Source: Streptomyces sp. WM4235 (GTDB lineage Bacteria > Actinomycetota > Actinomycetes > Streptomycetales > Streptomycetaceae). From it: a stretch of 64,000 bases of DNA. The position numbers were made by a program, and so were the translations under genes. The stretch is from positions 105,276 through 169,275 of the forward strand of contig NZ_LGDE01000458.1 in NCBI RefSeq assembly GCF_001279725.1, read 5' to 3'. Positions within the stretch are counted from its first letter, which is position 1. Each line of letters opens with the position of its first letter. Shown piece by piece: positions 25,156-34,907 of this stretch. The notes beneath the pieces are model-generated. The model searched no databases, was not told the DNA's origin, and saw only the letters and a list, made by a program, of their open reading frames with translations.

Positions 25156-26318
25156 GCGTCCGTACCCGCGACGGTCTCGGCGGCCGCGCCGCCATCGTCG
25201 GCATCGGCGCGACCGAGTTCTCCAAGGACTCCGGCCGCAGCGAACTGAAGCTGGCCGTGGAGGCCGTGCACGCCGCCCTCGACGACGCCGGACTGGGCCC
25301 CGCCGACGTCGACGGCATGGTCACCTTCACCATGGACACCAGCCCCGAGATCACCGTCGCGCAGGCGGCCGGCATCGGGGACCTCTCCTTCTTCTCGCGC
25401 ATTCACTACGGGGGCGGAGCGGCCTGCGCCACCGTCCAGCAGGCCGCCCTCGCCGTCGCCACCGGCGTCGCCGAGGTGGTGGTCTGTTACCGCGCCTTCA
25501 ACGAGCGCTCCGGCCGCCGTTTCGGCTCCGGCGTCCAACAGCGCGAGCCCTCGGCGGAGGGCGCGGCACTGGGCTGGTCGCTGCCGTGGGGACTGCTGAC
25601 CCCGGCCTCCTGGGTGGCGATGGCCGCCCAGCGCTATCTGCACACCTACGACCTGACCCCCGAGGCCTTCGGCCATGTCGCGGTCACCGACCGGCGGCAC
25701 GCCGCCAACAATCCCGCCGCGTACTTCCACGGCAAGCCCATCACCCTCGCCGATCACGCCGCCTCGCGGTGGATCGTCGAACCGCTGCGGCTGCTGGACT
25801 GCTGTCAGGAGACGGACGGCGGCCAGGCGATCGTCGTCACCACCATCGAGCGGGCCCGTCACCTGCGCCGGAAACCCGCCGTGATCACCGCCGCCGCCCA
25901 GGGCGCCGGTCGCCGTCAGGAGGCCATGACCTCCTTCCACCGCGACGATCTCAGCGGACTCCCCGAGATGAACGTGGTCGCCCGCCAACTGTGGCGAACC
26001 AGCGGGTTGCGAGCCTCGGACATCGACGTCGGCATCCTGTACGACCACTTCACCCCGTTCGTGCTCATGCAACTGGAGGAGTTCGGCTTCTGCGCACCCG
26101 GTGAGGCCGCCGATTTCGTCGCCGCCGACGCGCTGCCGCTGAACACCCACGGCGGCCAGCTCGGAGAGGCGTACCTGCACGGCATGAACGGCATCGCGGA
26201 GGCCGTCCGCCAGCTCCGGGGGACCTCCGTCAACCAGGTTCCGGGCGCCGCGCACACCCTGGTCACCGCCGGCACCGGGGTCCCGACCTCGGCCCTGATC
26301 CTCGGCTCCGACGACTGA
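25152..26318 (+). CDS. Thiolase-fold lipid-transfer protein/aldolase (Ltp2-like)
   Basis: 388 residues with the SCP-x thiolase fold. The N-terminus AAIVGIGATEFSKDSGRSEL and the conserved VVVCYRAFNERSGRRFG are typical of Ltp2. In actinobacteria Ltp2 cleaves the beta-hydroxy acyl-CoA side chain by retro-aldol reaction, releasing propionyl-CoA and a ketosteroid, when complexed with ChsH2 DUF35. As the last gene of the operon it completes the set dehydrogenase-hydratase-aldolase. Confidence 0.92.
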   Translation: MSVRTRDGLGGRAAIVGIGATEFSKDSGRSELKLAVEAVHAALDDAGLGPADVDGMVTFTMDTSPEITVAQAAGIGDLSFFSRIHYGGGAACATVQQAALAVATGVAEVVVCYRAFNERSGRRFGSGVQQREPSAEGAALGWSLPWGLLTPASWVAMAAQRYLHTYDLTPEAFGHVAVTDRRHAANNPAAYFHGKPITLADHAASRWIVEPLRLLDCCQETDGGQAIVVTTIERARHLRRKPAVITAAAQGAGRRQEAMTSFHRDDLSGLPEMNVVARQLWRTSGLRASDIDVGILYDHFTPFVLMQLEEFGFCAPGEAADFVAADALPLNTHGGQLGEAYLHGMNGIAEAVRQLRGTSVNQVPGAAHTLVTAGTGVPTSALILGSDD

Positions 26319-26508
26319 GGGGCGGCAGCCGAGGACGGCCGGGCGCGGCGGAGGAGAGGCGCCGACCGAGGGCCGGGAACGGTCGAGGGCGGGCCGCCTC
26401 CTCCACCTTCAGGAGGTGGGGTACGGCCCGGCCCTACAACCTGAGATGGACCCCGCTTCGGCACCTGCGGCCGATCCGGGGAGCCCGCTCCGCTCCTAGC
26501 GTGGAGGC

Positions 26509-27042
26509 ATGACCACGCCTGTGTGCACACTCGCCTCGAATCCGACGACGTACCCGTCGTTCTCGGCGTACGTCCGGACCCGCGGCTCGGTCCTGATGCG
26601 CACCGCGCGCTCCCTCACCGCCAACCCCTGCGACGCCGAGGACCTGCTGCAAACGGCCCTGGCCAAGACGTACGTGGCCTGGGACCGCATCGAGGACCAC
26701 CGAGCCCTCGACGGCTATGTACGGCGGGCGCTGGTCAACACCCGCACCTCCCAGTGGCGCAAGCGCAAGGTGGACGAGTTCGTCTGCGACGAGCTTCCGG
26801 AGAGCGAGGAGGCGCCGGCCACCGACCCCGCGGAGGCGCAGGCGCTGCGCGACGCCATGTGGCGCGCGGTGACCCGGCTGCCCGACCGGCAACGGGCGAT
26901 GGTGGTGCTCCGCTACTACGAGGACCTGAGCGAGGCGCAGACCGCCGAGCTGCTCGGGGTCTCGGTGGGCACGGTCAAGAGCGCGGTTTCCCGCGCCCTG
27001 GTCAAGCTGCGCGAGGACCCGGAACTCACCGTCGTCCGCTGA
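26509..27042 (+). CDS. ECF sigma factor, SigE family
   Basis: 177 residues from ATG 26509 with GTGGAGGC upstream. Region 2 (about 20-90: LLQTALAKTYVAWDRIEDHRA is the -10 recognition part) and region 4 (about 115-170: LLGVSVGTVKSAVSRAL helix-turn-helix) are intact. The YVRRALVNTRTSQWRKRK linker is typical of the streptomycete SigE-type family. No anti-sigma gene adjoins it. The triple parS cluster starts 17 bases after its stop. Confidence 0.93.
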   Translation: MTTPVCTLASNPTTYPSFSAYVRTRGSVLMRTARSLTANPCDAEDLLQTALAKTYVAWDRIEDHRALDGYVRRALVNTRTSQWRKRKVDEFVCDELPESEEAPATDPAEAQALRDAMWRAVTRLPDRQRAMVVLRYYEDLSEAQTAELLGVSVGTVKSAVSRALVKLREDPELTVVR

Positions 27043-27058
27043 GGAAGCGTGTCGCCGT

Positions 27059-27072
27059 GTTTCACGTGAAAC
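27059..27072. promoter_or_regulatory. parS: parS site 1 of a triple cluster
   Basis: Perfect palindrome GTTTCACGTGAAAC between the sigma-factor stop and the acyl-CoA ligase start. Confidence 0.95.
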
Positions 27073-27082
27073 ACGTCCTCGT

Positions 27083-27096
27083 GTTTCACGTGAAAC
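27083..27096. promoter_or_regulatory. parS: parS site 2 of a triple cluster
   Basis: Second perfect GTTTCACGTGAAAC, its start 24 bases after the first. Both sites are embedded in similar GTGTTTCACGTGAAACACG context, which suggests local duplication. Confidence 0.95.
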
Positions 27097-27121
27097 ACGA
27101 GCACGCGTGTCACCGCGCCCT

Positions 27122-27135
27122 GTTTCACGTGAAAC
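27122..27135. promoter_or_regulatory. parS: parS site 3 of a triple cluster
   Basis: Third perfect GTTTCACGTGAAAC, 25 bases after the end of the second. Confidence 0.95.
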
Positions 27136-27243
27136 AGCGCCAGGGTTTCCACCCGTGAGGTAGTGACATGCCGACCGGTACGTGCGCAGAATCGGCAGCA
27201 TCCGTAGCCGCCGCAGCGCCGCAGCGCTCACCGGGAGGACGCT

Positions 27244-28893
<1,650 letters not shown>

Positions 28894-28912
28894 GAGAACG
28901 CGCCGGCGGATG

Positions 28913-29488
28913 TCAGCCCCGGGTGAGCCATGGCCGCAGCAGCCTGCTGACGGCGGGCATGGCCACGTAGGTCATGAGGGCGCTGAAGACGACCGCGAAC
29001 GCGGCCGTGCGCACCACGAAGTGCAGATCCACCAGGTACGGCCCGAGCAGCGCGTTGCCCGCCAGCGAGATCGGGAAGATCGCCAGCCCCGAGCTGATCG
29101 CCATCTTCCAGCGCGGCGGCGCGGGCCGGGTCGTACCCGGCTTGGCGAACCAGGTCTCCATGCCGTGGAGTTCCCGCCGGGCTATCTCGGTGTGGTGGTG
29201 CCCGAGGCAGTTGGCGAACCACTGCGCCCGCTCGGCGGAGTCCTGCCACCGCTGGAACGCCGCCTCGTTGCGGAAGCGGTGCACCAGGAACCAGGGCCCG
29301 CCCTCCGAGGCCGGGCGGAACAGCCCGTATCCGAGGTGGTCCGGAAAGCTCGCGGCGGTCTCCAGGATGCCGTGGGCCCAGGCCTCGAACGTCTCCTCGT
29401 GGCCCGGTTCCACCTGACGGGCGATGAGCAGGTTCACCTCCCCGTTGTCGGCGGGGACGGTGTGCTCGGTCGTGTGGGTGATGGCCAT
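28913..29488 (-). CDS. Antibiotic-biosynthesis-monooxygenase (ABM) domain membrane protein
   Basis: 191 residues. A dimeric ABM ferredoxin-like domain (about 15-110) is followed by two membrane helices (about 131-152 and 158-178). This layout is common in actinobacteria, and the ABM domain is usually not a demonstrated monooxygenase. It is convergent with the CoA ligase and lies 13 bases downstream of the large PAS protein on the same strand, so co-transcription is possible. Confidence 0.88.
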   Translation of the reverse strand: MAITHTTEHTVPADNGEVNLLIARQVEPGHEETFEAWAHGILETAASFPDHLGYGLFRPASEGGPWFLVHRFRNEAAFQRWQDSAERAQWFANCLGHHHTEIARRELHGMETWFAKPGTTRPAPPRWKMAISSGLAIFPISLAGNALLGPYLVDLHFVVRTAAFAVVFSALMTYVAMPAVSRLLRPWLTRG

Positions 29489-29501
29489 GCGGCCAGGATG
29501 A

Positions 29502-32500
29502 CTAGTTGGTGCCGATCTTTGCCAGCAGGTCCACGATGCGGCCCTGCACGTCCGCGGTCGTGGATCGTTCGGCGAGGAACAGGACGCTCTCGCCCGAGGC
29601 CAGCCGCGGCAGTTCGGCCGGGTCGATCCCGGCGGTCGTGTAGACGACCAGCGGGGTCCGGTTCAACTGTCCGTTGGCACGCAACCAGTCCACGATCCCG
29701 GCCCGGCGCCGCCGGACCTGCATCAGGTCCATGACCACCAGGTTCGGGCGCATCCGGGTCGCCAGCTCCACGGCGTCGGTGTCGGCGCCCGCCCGTGCCA
29801 CCTGCATCCCGCGCCGCTCCAGGGCGGCGCTCAGGGCGATGGCGATCTCCTCGTGCTCCTCGATCAGCAGGACCCGGGACGGGTGCTGCTCGCTGTCGCG
29901 GGGCGCGAGTGCCTTGAGCAGGACGGCCGGATCGGCGCCGTACGCGGCCTCGCGCGTGGCGTGTCCCAGCCCGGCCGTGACCAGGACCGGGACCTCGGCG
30001 GCCACCGCGGCCTGACGCAGCGATTGCAGGGCGGTCCGGGTGATCGGCCCGGTCAGCGGGTCGACGAACAGCGCCGCGGGGAAGGCGGCGATCTGCGCGT
30101 CCACCTCCTCGCGGGAGTTCACGATCACCGGGCGGTAGCCGCGGTCGCTCAGGGCCCGCTGCGTCTGCGCGTCGGGCGCGGGCCACACGAGCAGCCGGCG
30201 CGGGTTGTCCAGCGGCTCCGGCGGCAGTTCGTCGTCCACGGGGCGGGGCACGGGCCGGTTGACCACCTCGACGGCGCCACCGGGGCCGTCCAGCGGCTCG
30301 GGGCCCTCGGCGGAGCCCGCCTCGGGTGCTCCTATCGCGAAGGCACGTCCCTGAGCGGCGGGTTCGGCGAGTCGACGCCTGCGACCGGAGCCGCTCGCGT
30401 CGACGGAGATGCCCTGGCCCAGGGTGCCGAGGGCGCGCACGCTGATCGGCTGCGCGGCCTCCGCCGGGGCGTCCTGCGGCTGCCGGGCGCCGGGGACGGC
30501 GGCCGGCGCGGCCTCGTCGTCCTCGACGGCGGTCCGGGCGGCGGGTACCGGCCATGCCGGGGTGGCGGGCAGGGCGCGGCGCCGACCGGTGGGGTGAGCC
30601 GGGTCGGCGGCTTCCCGCGCACCGGACTCGGGCGCGGCGTCGGGGGTCTCGGGCTCCGAGGCCGGGGCGCCGAGCACCCGCCGGCCGCGGCGTCCGCCCG
30701 GAGCTTCGGAGTCGGCCTCGGCGGGAGCGGGCGCGGAACCGGCCATCGCGGGCGCCTGCGGGGCGGCCGGGGCGGGCCCCGGAACCGGGCTCGCCGCCGG
30801 GGTCGGTCCGGCGGGAAGCGCGAAGCCGCCCTCGGGGGCGATGGGGCGCTGCGGGACGGGCGGCACGAGGCCGGTCGCCGGCACGGGCCCGCCGGGCTGC
30901 GCGGGCGGACCCGCGGGTCCCAGCGCGCGCCGTCGTCCGGCGGGGTGCTCGGTCACCGGGACCGGCGGTACGGGCGGCAGCGCGGGCATCGCGGTTCCCT
31001 GCGGGGGCACGGGCCGACCGGAGCCGCCCTGCCCGCCGTTCACACCGTTCTGGGGACCCCGGGCGGGGCCGGCCGCGGCGCCGTTCCCGCTGCCGTCGCC
31101 GTCACGACCCCGGCGGCGTCCGGTGCCCAGGCCCGCCGGGTTCACCGGGGACTGCGCCAGCCCGGATCCCACCGGACCGGAGTCGGCGGGGCTGCCGTCG
31201 GCCCGTCGCCGTCCGGACGGCAGCGCCAGCGCACTCCCGCCACCACCCTGGCCGGGCTGGGGGCCACGGCCCTCGGGGGCCTTCGGCTCCTCGGCCTCGT
31301 CGTCCAGGAACGCGTCCACCCCGCTGCGCCGTGCGCGCCGGCCGCCGGACTCGCCCTTGCCTTCGCGGCCCGGCTTGCCCTCGGGGGCCTCGTCCTCGGG
31401 CTCCTTGGCCGGTTCGGGCAGGGTCACCGTGCCGGCTCCCGCACCCAGCGGGAACTCCAGGACGTACGCACCGCCCGGCGCACCCGGGACCTCGACCGTC
31501 TGCAACACACCGCCGTGCGCGGCCACGATGCCCCGCACGATCGGCTCGTGCACCGGGTTGCCCCCTTCGTAGGGCCCGCGCACCTCGATCCGTACGACGT
31601 CGCCGCGCTGCGCGGCGGCCACGACGATCGTGGAGTCGGCGTACCCGCTGCCCTGCGCGGTCTTGCCGGTGGCGTCCACCCCGGCCACGTCCGCGATCAG
31701 ATGCGCGAGGGCGGCCGCGACGCGCTCCCCGTCCACCTCGGCCTCGATGGTCGGCGCGTGCACGGCGAACTGCGCCCGGCCCGGCCCGATCAACTCGACC
31801 GCGCCGTCGACGCCGGCCGCGACGACCGTGTTGATCAGGACCTTCTTCTTGTCGAGCTTGTCGCTGCCCGCGTCCAGTCGTTGGAAGCCGAGCACGTTGT
31901 CCACGAGCGTGGTCATCCGCGAGTACCCGGCGGCCAGGTGGTGCAGCAGCTGGTTGGCCTCGGGCCACAGCTGACCGGCGTCGTCGGCCGCCAGCGTCGC
32001 CAGTTCCCGGCGCAGTTCGGCCAGCGGACCACGCAGCGAGTCGTCGAGCAGCGCCATCAACTGGGCGTTGCGGGCCGCGAGGGCGTCGTACGGCCGCCGG
32101 TCCGTGAACGTCATGACGGCGCCGACGAGCAGTTCCCCGTCCCGTACGGGCGAGGTGGTGAGGTCGACGGAGACGGGCTGCCCCGACTTGTTCCACAGGA
32201 CCTGCCCGCGGACCCGGTGCTTGCGTCCGCTGCGCAGGGTGTCGGCGAGGGGGGATTCCTCGAACGGGAACGGCGAGCCGTCGGCGCGGGAGTGCTGGAT
32301 CAGCCCGTGCAGCTCGCGGTTGCCGAGGTCGGTGGCGCGGTACCCGAGGATCTGCGCCGCGGCCGGATTGACCAGTACGACCCGCCCGTCGGTGTCGGTA
32401 CCCACCACGCCCTCGGCGGCGGCCCGCAGGATCATCTCGGTCTGCCGCTGGGAACGCGCCAGCTCGGCCTCGGTGTCCACCGTCTCGGAGAGATCCCGTA

Positions 32501-32885
32501 CGACGAGCATGAGCAGCTCGTCACCGGTGTAGGACGGGGCGGGCTCGCGGTAGGCGTCACGGCCGTCGAGGTGGGCGCTGGTGACCTCGACGGGGAACTC
32601 GGATCCGTCGGTGCGCCGCGCGGTCATCCGCTTCGGCCTGGCCCGCCCGCCCTCGTCGTCGCCGGGTCGGCGCATGGAGCCGGGGATCAACTTGGAGTCG
32701 AACTCGGGCAGCAGGTCCAGCACACCGCGCCCGACGAGCCCCGTTCCGGGACTCTCCATGATCTCGAGTGCGATCGAATTCGCGTTGACGACCGTGCCGT
32801 TGGCGTTGACGAGCAACAGCGCGTCGGGAAGAGCGTCGAGTATTGCTGCGAGGCGAGCAGCGCCTCGGGATGGCCTGCTGCTCAC
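29502..32885 (-). CDS. Large PAS-domain signalling protein with degenerate histidine-kinase and receiver modules
   Basis: 1127 residues. Two PAS domains (about 10-125 and 150-270) are followed by a dimerisation/GHKL-like region (about 270-480). A very long Pro/Ala/Gly/Arg-rich linker with repeated GRRRALG-like motifs (about 480-870) leads to two receiver-like domains (about 885-985 and 1005-1127). The kinase part lacks a clear H-box, the Asn of the N-box (ALAHLIADVAG) and the DxGxG box. The last receiver keeps the central Asp (VVMDLM) but has Glu-Glu for the acidic pair and no conserved Lys. It is probably a non-enzymatic signalling scaffold. Confidence 0.85.
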   Translation of the reverse strand: MSSRPSRGAARLAAILDALPDALLLVNANGTVVNANSIALEIMESPGTGLVGRGVLDLLPEFDSKLIPGSMRRPGDDEGGRARPKRMTARRTDGSEFPVEVTSAHLDGRDAYREPAPSYTGDELLMLVVRDLSETVDTEAELARSQRQTEMILRAAAEGVVGTDTDGRVVLVNPAAAQILGYRATDLGNRELHGLIQHSRADGSPFPFEESPLADTLRSGRKHRVRGQVLWNKSGQPVSVDLTTSPVRDGELLVGAVMTFTDRRPYDALAARNAQLMALLDDSLRGPLAELRRELATLAADDAGQLWPEANQLLHHLAAGYSRMTTLVDNVLGFQRLDAGSDKLDKKKVLINTVVAAGVDGAVELIGPGRAQFAVHAPTIEAEVDGERVAAALAHLIADVAGVDATGKTAQGSGYADSTIVVAAAQRGDVVRIEVRGPYEGGNPVHEPIVRGIVAAHGGVLQTVEVPGAPGGAYVLEFPLGAGAGTVTLPEPAKEPEDEAPEGKPGREGKGESGGRRARRSGVDAFLDDEAEEPKAPEGRGPQPGQGGGGSALALPSGRRRADGSPADSGPVGSGLAQSPVNPAGLGTGRRRGRDGDGSGNGAAAGPARGPQNGVNGGQGGSGRPVPPQGTAMPALPPVPPVPVTEHPAGRRRALGPAGPPAQPGGPVPATGLVPPVPQRPIAPEGGFALPAGPTPAASPVPGPAPAAPQAPAMAGSAPAPAEADSEAPGGRRGRRVLGAPASEPETPDAAPESGAREAADPAHPTGRRRALPATPAWPVPAARTAVEDDEAAPAAVPGARQPQDAPAEAAQPISVRALGTLGQGISVDASGSGRRRRLAEPAAQGRAFAIGAPEAGSAEGPEPLDGPGGAVEVVNRPVPRPVDDELPPEPLDNPRRLLVWPAPDAQTQRALSDRGYRPVIVNSREEVDAQIAAFPAALFVDPLTGPITRTALQSLRQAAVAAEVPVLVTAGLGHATREAAYGADPAVLLKALAPRDSEQHPSRVLLIEEHEEIAIALSAALERRGMQVARAGADTDAVELATRMRPNLVVMDLMQVRRRRAGIVDWLRANGQLNRTPLVVYTTAGIDPAELPRLASGESVLFLAERSTTADVQGRIVDLLAKIGTN

Positions 32886-33005
32886 GACGAGCTTCCTCCC
32901 CTGACCACGACTACCGGCATGTCACGGGAGGAGTCTAAGGGCACGGGCCCTCGGCGGGGCGGCGGATGTGCGGTGTATTCCGCCCATCCTTCGCATCCTC
33001 CCAGG

Positions 33006-33440
33006 TCAGGCACGCCCACTCGGAAGCACAGGTTCCATGTTGTTCCACCGGGCGATGTCGCATCCGTTCGTCCGCTGGAACGTCGCGTCCACCCTCCTGC
33101 CGTCCCACGTTCCCGTGATCCGGGCGGTGGCGGGCCCGCCGTCGACCATGGTGCAGAACTGCCGCTTCGAGACGGGGGCGAAGGGGTTCTCGCCGTTCTT
33201 CGCGAAGGTGTCGAGTCGGGCGCAGGCGTCGTGGGCCCGGGGGTGGTTGCCTCCGGCCGGGTCGCACTCCAGGGAGTAGTCGCCGTCGGCGAGCGGGTTG
33301 CCGGTGTTGGACACGGAGACGGTCAGCCGGTCGGGAGCCGGCGCCGACGGCGACAGCAGGTTCAGGGGCAGCGGTGGCAGCGGTCCGGCGGCCGCTGCGG
33401 CCAGGACGGAGGTGACGGCGAAGGCGGCGAGACGCAGCAT
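33006..33440 (-). CDS. Subtilisin-inhibitor-like (SSI family) secreted protease inhibitor
   Basis: 144 residues. An N-terminal signal is followed by a Pro-rich stretch and the SSI domain (about 38-135). Four Cys (59, 73, 96, 127) can form the two family disulfides. The reactive-site loop reads FCTMVDGG, so P1 is Met98, as in SSI of S. albogriseolus. FQRTNGCDIARWN is the conserved C-terminal part. It would inhibit subtilisin/trypsin-type proteases outside the cell. Confidence 0.9.
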   Translation of the reverse strand: MLRLAAFAVTSVLAAAAAGPLPPLPLNLLSPSAPAPDRLTVSVSNTGNPLADGDYSLECDPAGGNHPRAHDACARLDTFAKNGENPFAPVSKRQFCTMVDGGPATARITGTWDGRRVDATFQRTNGCDIARWNNMEPVLPSGRA

Positions 33441-33774
33441 GTGGCACTCCAGGTCGTCCGTACGTCGTACGCCTCACCAACGACGTGCCGGCCCCGACGT
33501 TGCGCACGCGGCACGCCGTGTGTGCGTGCGGCGGCGCGCCGCCGCCCTCGGGACGGCTGCCCGGTTCCCGCGGAACGCCCGCCGGTTCACCCGTTGGTAC
33601 GTCCCTCACCGCGCCCGTCCCACTCCCGCCGTGCGCCCCTCGACACAGGTGCCGCGCGCGGGGTCCTAAGCCTTTGCCCTGGACCTGTCGTTCCTTGTAC
33701 CGTGGGAGCGGATTGGTGACCGGCCCCGGGCCTGTGTCATCATCTGCACGCACCTTCGTACGCGAGGGTGTGCT
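33441..33774. other. Intergenic region upstream of tRNA-Ser(GCU)
   Basis: 334 bases, the promoter region of the inhibitor gene (-) and the tRNA (+). A possible tRNA promoter is TTGCCC-N18-TACCGT at about 33674-33703. No gene was recognised. Confidence 0.5.
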
Positions 33775-33865
33775 GGAGGCGTCGCCTAGTCCGGTCTATG
33801 GCGCCGCACTGCTAATGCGGTTTGGGGCTTACCCCCCATCGAGGGTTCAAATCCCTCCGCCTCCG
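33775..33865 (+). tRNA. tRNA-Ser (anticodon GCU)
   Basis: 91 nt class II tRNA. Acceptor GGAGGCG/CGCCTCC, discriminator G. Anticodon arm CCGCA-CTGCTAA-TGCGG with GCT at 33811-33813. Long variable arm; T-arm GAGGG-TTCAAAT-CCCTC. CCA is not encoded. Confidence 0.97.
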
Positions 33866-33870
33866 CACCT

Positions 33871-33907
33871 CACCGAAGCCCCGGTCCTCAGGACCGGGGC
33901 TTCGGTG
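33871..33907 (+). terminator. Strong terminator after tRNA-Ser(GCU)
   Basis: A perfect 17-bp stem CACCGAAGCCCCGGTCC with a 3-base loop TCA, 5 bases after the tRNA. Confidence 0.9.
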
Positions 33908-34245
33908 CGTTCGGGCCTCGTGCGGGCGCCGTCTCGTGATCGTCGTTCGCGGATGCCGCGTGGACGCTTTTCGGGCGACTCGTCGACGACTTCCGGCCGC
34001 TCCCGGACCCTGGCGCGCCGAAGTGGGGTCGTGCCGGGGTTCCGCCCCCGTGATCGCGCAAGGAGCCCTCGCGGACCCCTCGGCAGCCCGGTCGGGGTCA
34101 CTTCCCGGCCCTGCCCGGATGATCTTCTTCAGGGGCGTTTTCGCAGGTCAGCGGCGGTGGGGCTAATGGATTTCGCGTCCCGCCGAGGTCCATGTATTGT
34201 TGTTCTCGCAAGGCCAACGGGGCGCAAAACCCCGGGAAGCCCAAG
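33908..34245. other. Intergenic region between tRNA-Ser and tRNA-Arg
   Basis: 338 bases with no convincing gene. The last 50 bases are less GC-rich (CCATGTATTGTTGTTC) and probably carry the tRNA-Arg promoter. Confidence 0.5.
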
Positions 34246-34318
34246 CACTCGTAGCTTAACGGATAGAGCATCTGACTACGGATCAGAAGGTTGCAGGTTC
34301 GAATCCTGCCGAGTGCAC
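34246..34318 (+). tRNA. tRNA-Arg (anticodon ACG)
   Basis: 73 nt. Acceptor GCACTCG/CGAGTGC, discriminator A. Anticodon arm TCTGA-CTACGGA-TCAGA with ACG at 34279-34281, which is converted to ICG by TadA; tadA itself lies at 51872-52366. T-arm GCAGG-TTCGAAT-CCTGC. CCA is not encoded. Confidence 0.97.
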
Positions 34319-34326
34319 AGCAGGCC

Positions 34327-34358
34327 AGAGGCCCTCAGGAGAAATCCTGAGGGCCTCT
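34327..34358 (+). terminator. Terminator after tRNA-Arg(ACG)
   Basis: A perfect 14-bp stem AGAGGCCCTCAGGA with GAAA tetraloop, 8 bases after the tRNA. Confidence 0.9.
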
Positions 34359-34482
34359 CGCGTTTCCCCGGTCGTGGCGTCTCCGGGGGATCTCCGGGTG
34401 GGGGTCCGTCTGGTGGACGACGCCGCGCGGGGAGGGGCCGGCTAGCCTTTCGAGGGTCGTCGAGTCTTCGAAGGGAAGTTCC

Positions 34483-34851
34483 ATGGGTCTGTTCGGGAAC
34501 GCGCACACGGTCGATCCGGTGTCGGCGCAGCGGGACTACCAGCGGCTGCTGGGGCACGGGGAGCAGGTGCACGCGGCGTATCTCCTGATCCGCGACACCA
34601 TCCTGTTCACCGACCGGCGGCTGGTGCTCGTCGACAAGCAGGGCATCACCGGCAAGAAGGTGGAGTACCACTCCATCCCCTACCGCAGCATCACGCACTT
34701 CTCGGTGGAGACCGCCGGTCACTTCGATCTCGATGCCGAGCTGAAGATCTGGATATCGGGCAGTCCGACGCCCGCGGTGGAGAAGACCTTCACCAAGGGC
34801 GTCGACATCTACGAGGTCCAGGCGATCCTCACGCAGTTCGTCGCCCGATAG
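34483..34851 (+). CDS. PH-domain protein (bacterial PH-like fold)
   Basis: 122 residues forming one bacterial PH domain (MGLFGNAHTVDPVSAQ; DTILFTDRRLVLVDKQGITGKKVEY). The AAGGGAAG ribosome site lies 7-14 bases upstream. These small proteins probably act as oligomeric adaptors; no substrate is known. It is convergent with the SMP-30 gene. Confidence 0.9.
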   Translation: MGLFGNAHTVDPVSAQRDYQRLLGHGEQVHAAYLLIRDTILFTDRRLVLVDKQGITGKKVEYHSIPYRSITHFSVETAGHFDLDAELKIWISGSPTPAVEKTFTKGVDIYEVQAILTQFVAR

Positions 34852-34907
34852 GCCGGTGGTCGTGGACCGGGTGCGTCCGTTGTGTGCGCTCCGGTTCGCG
34901 GCAGGGG

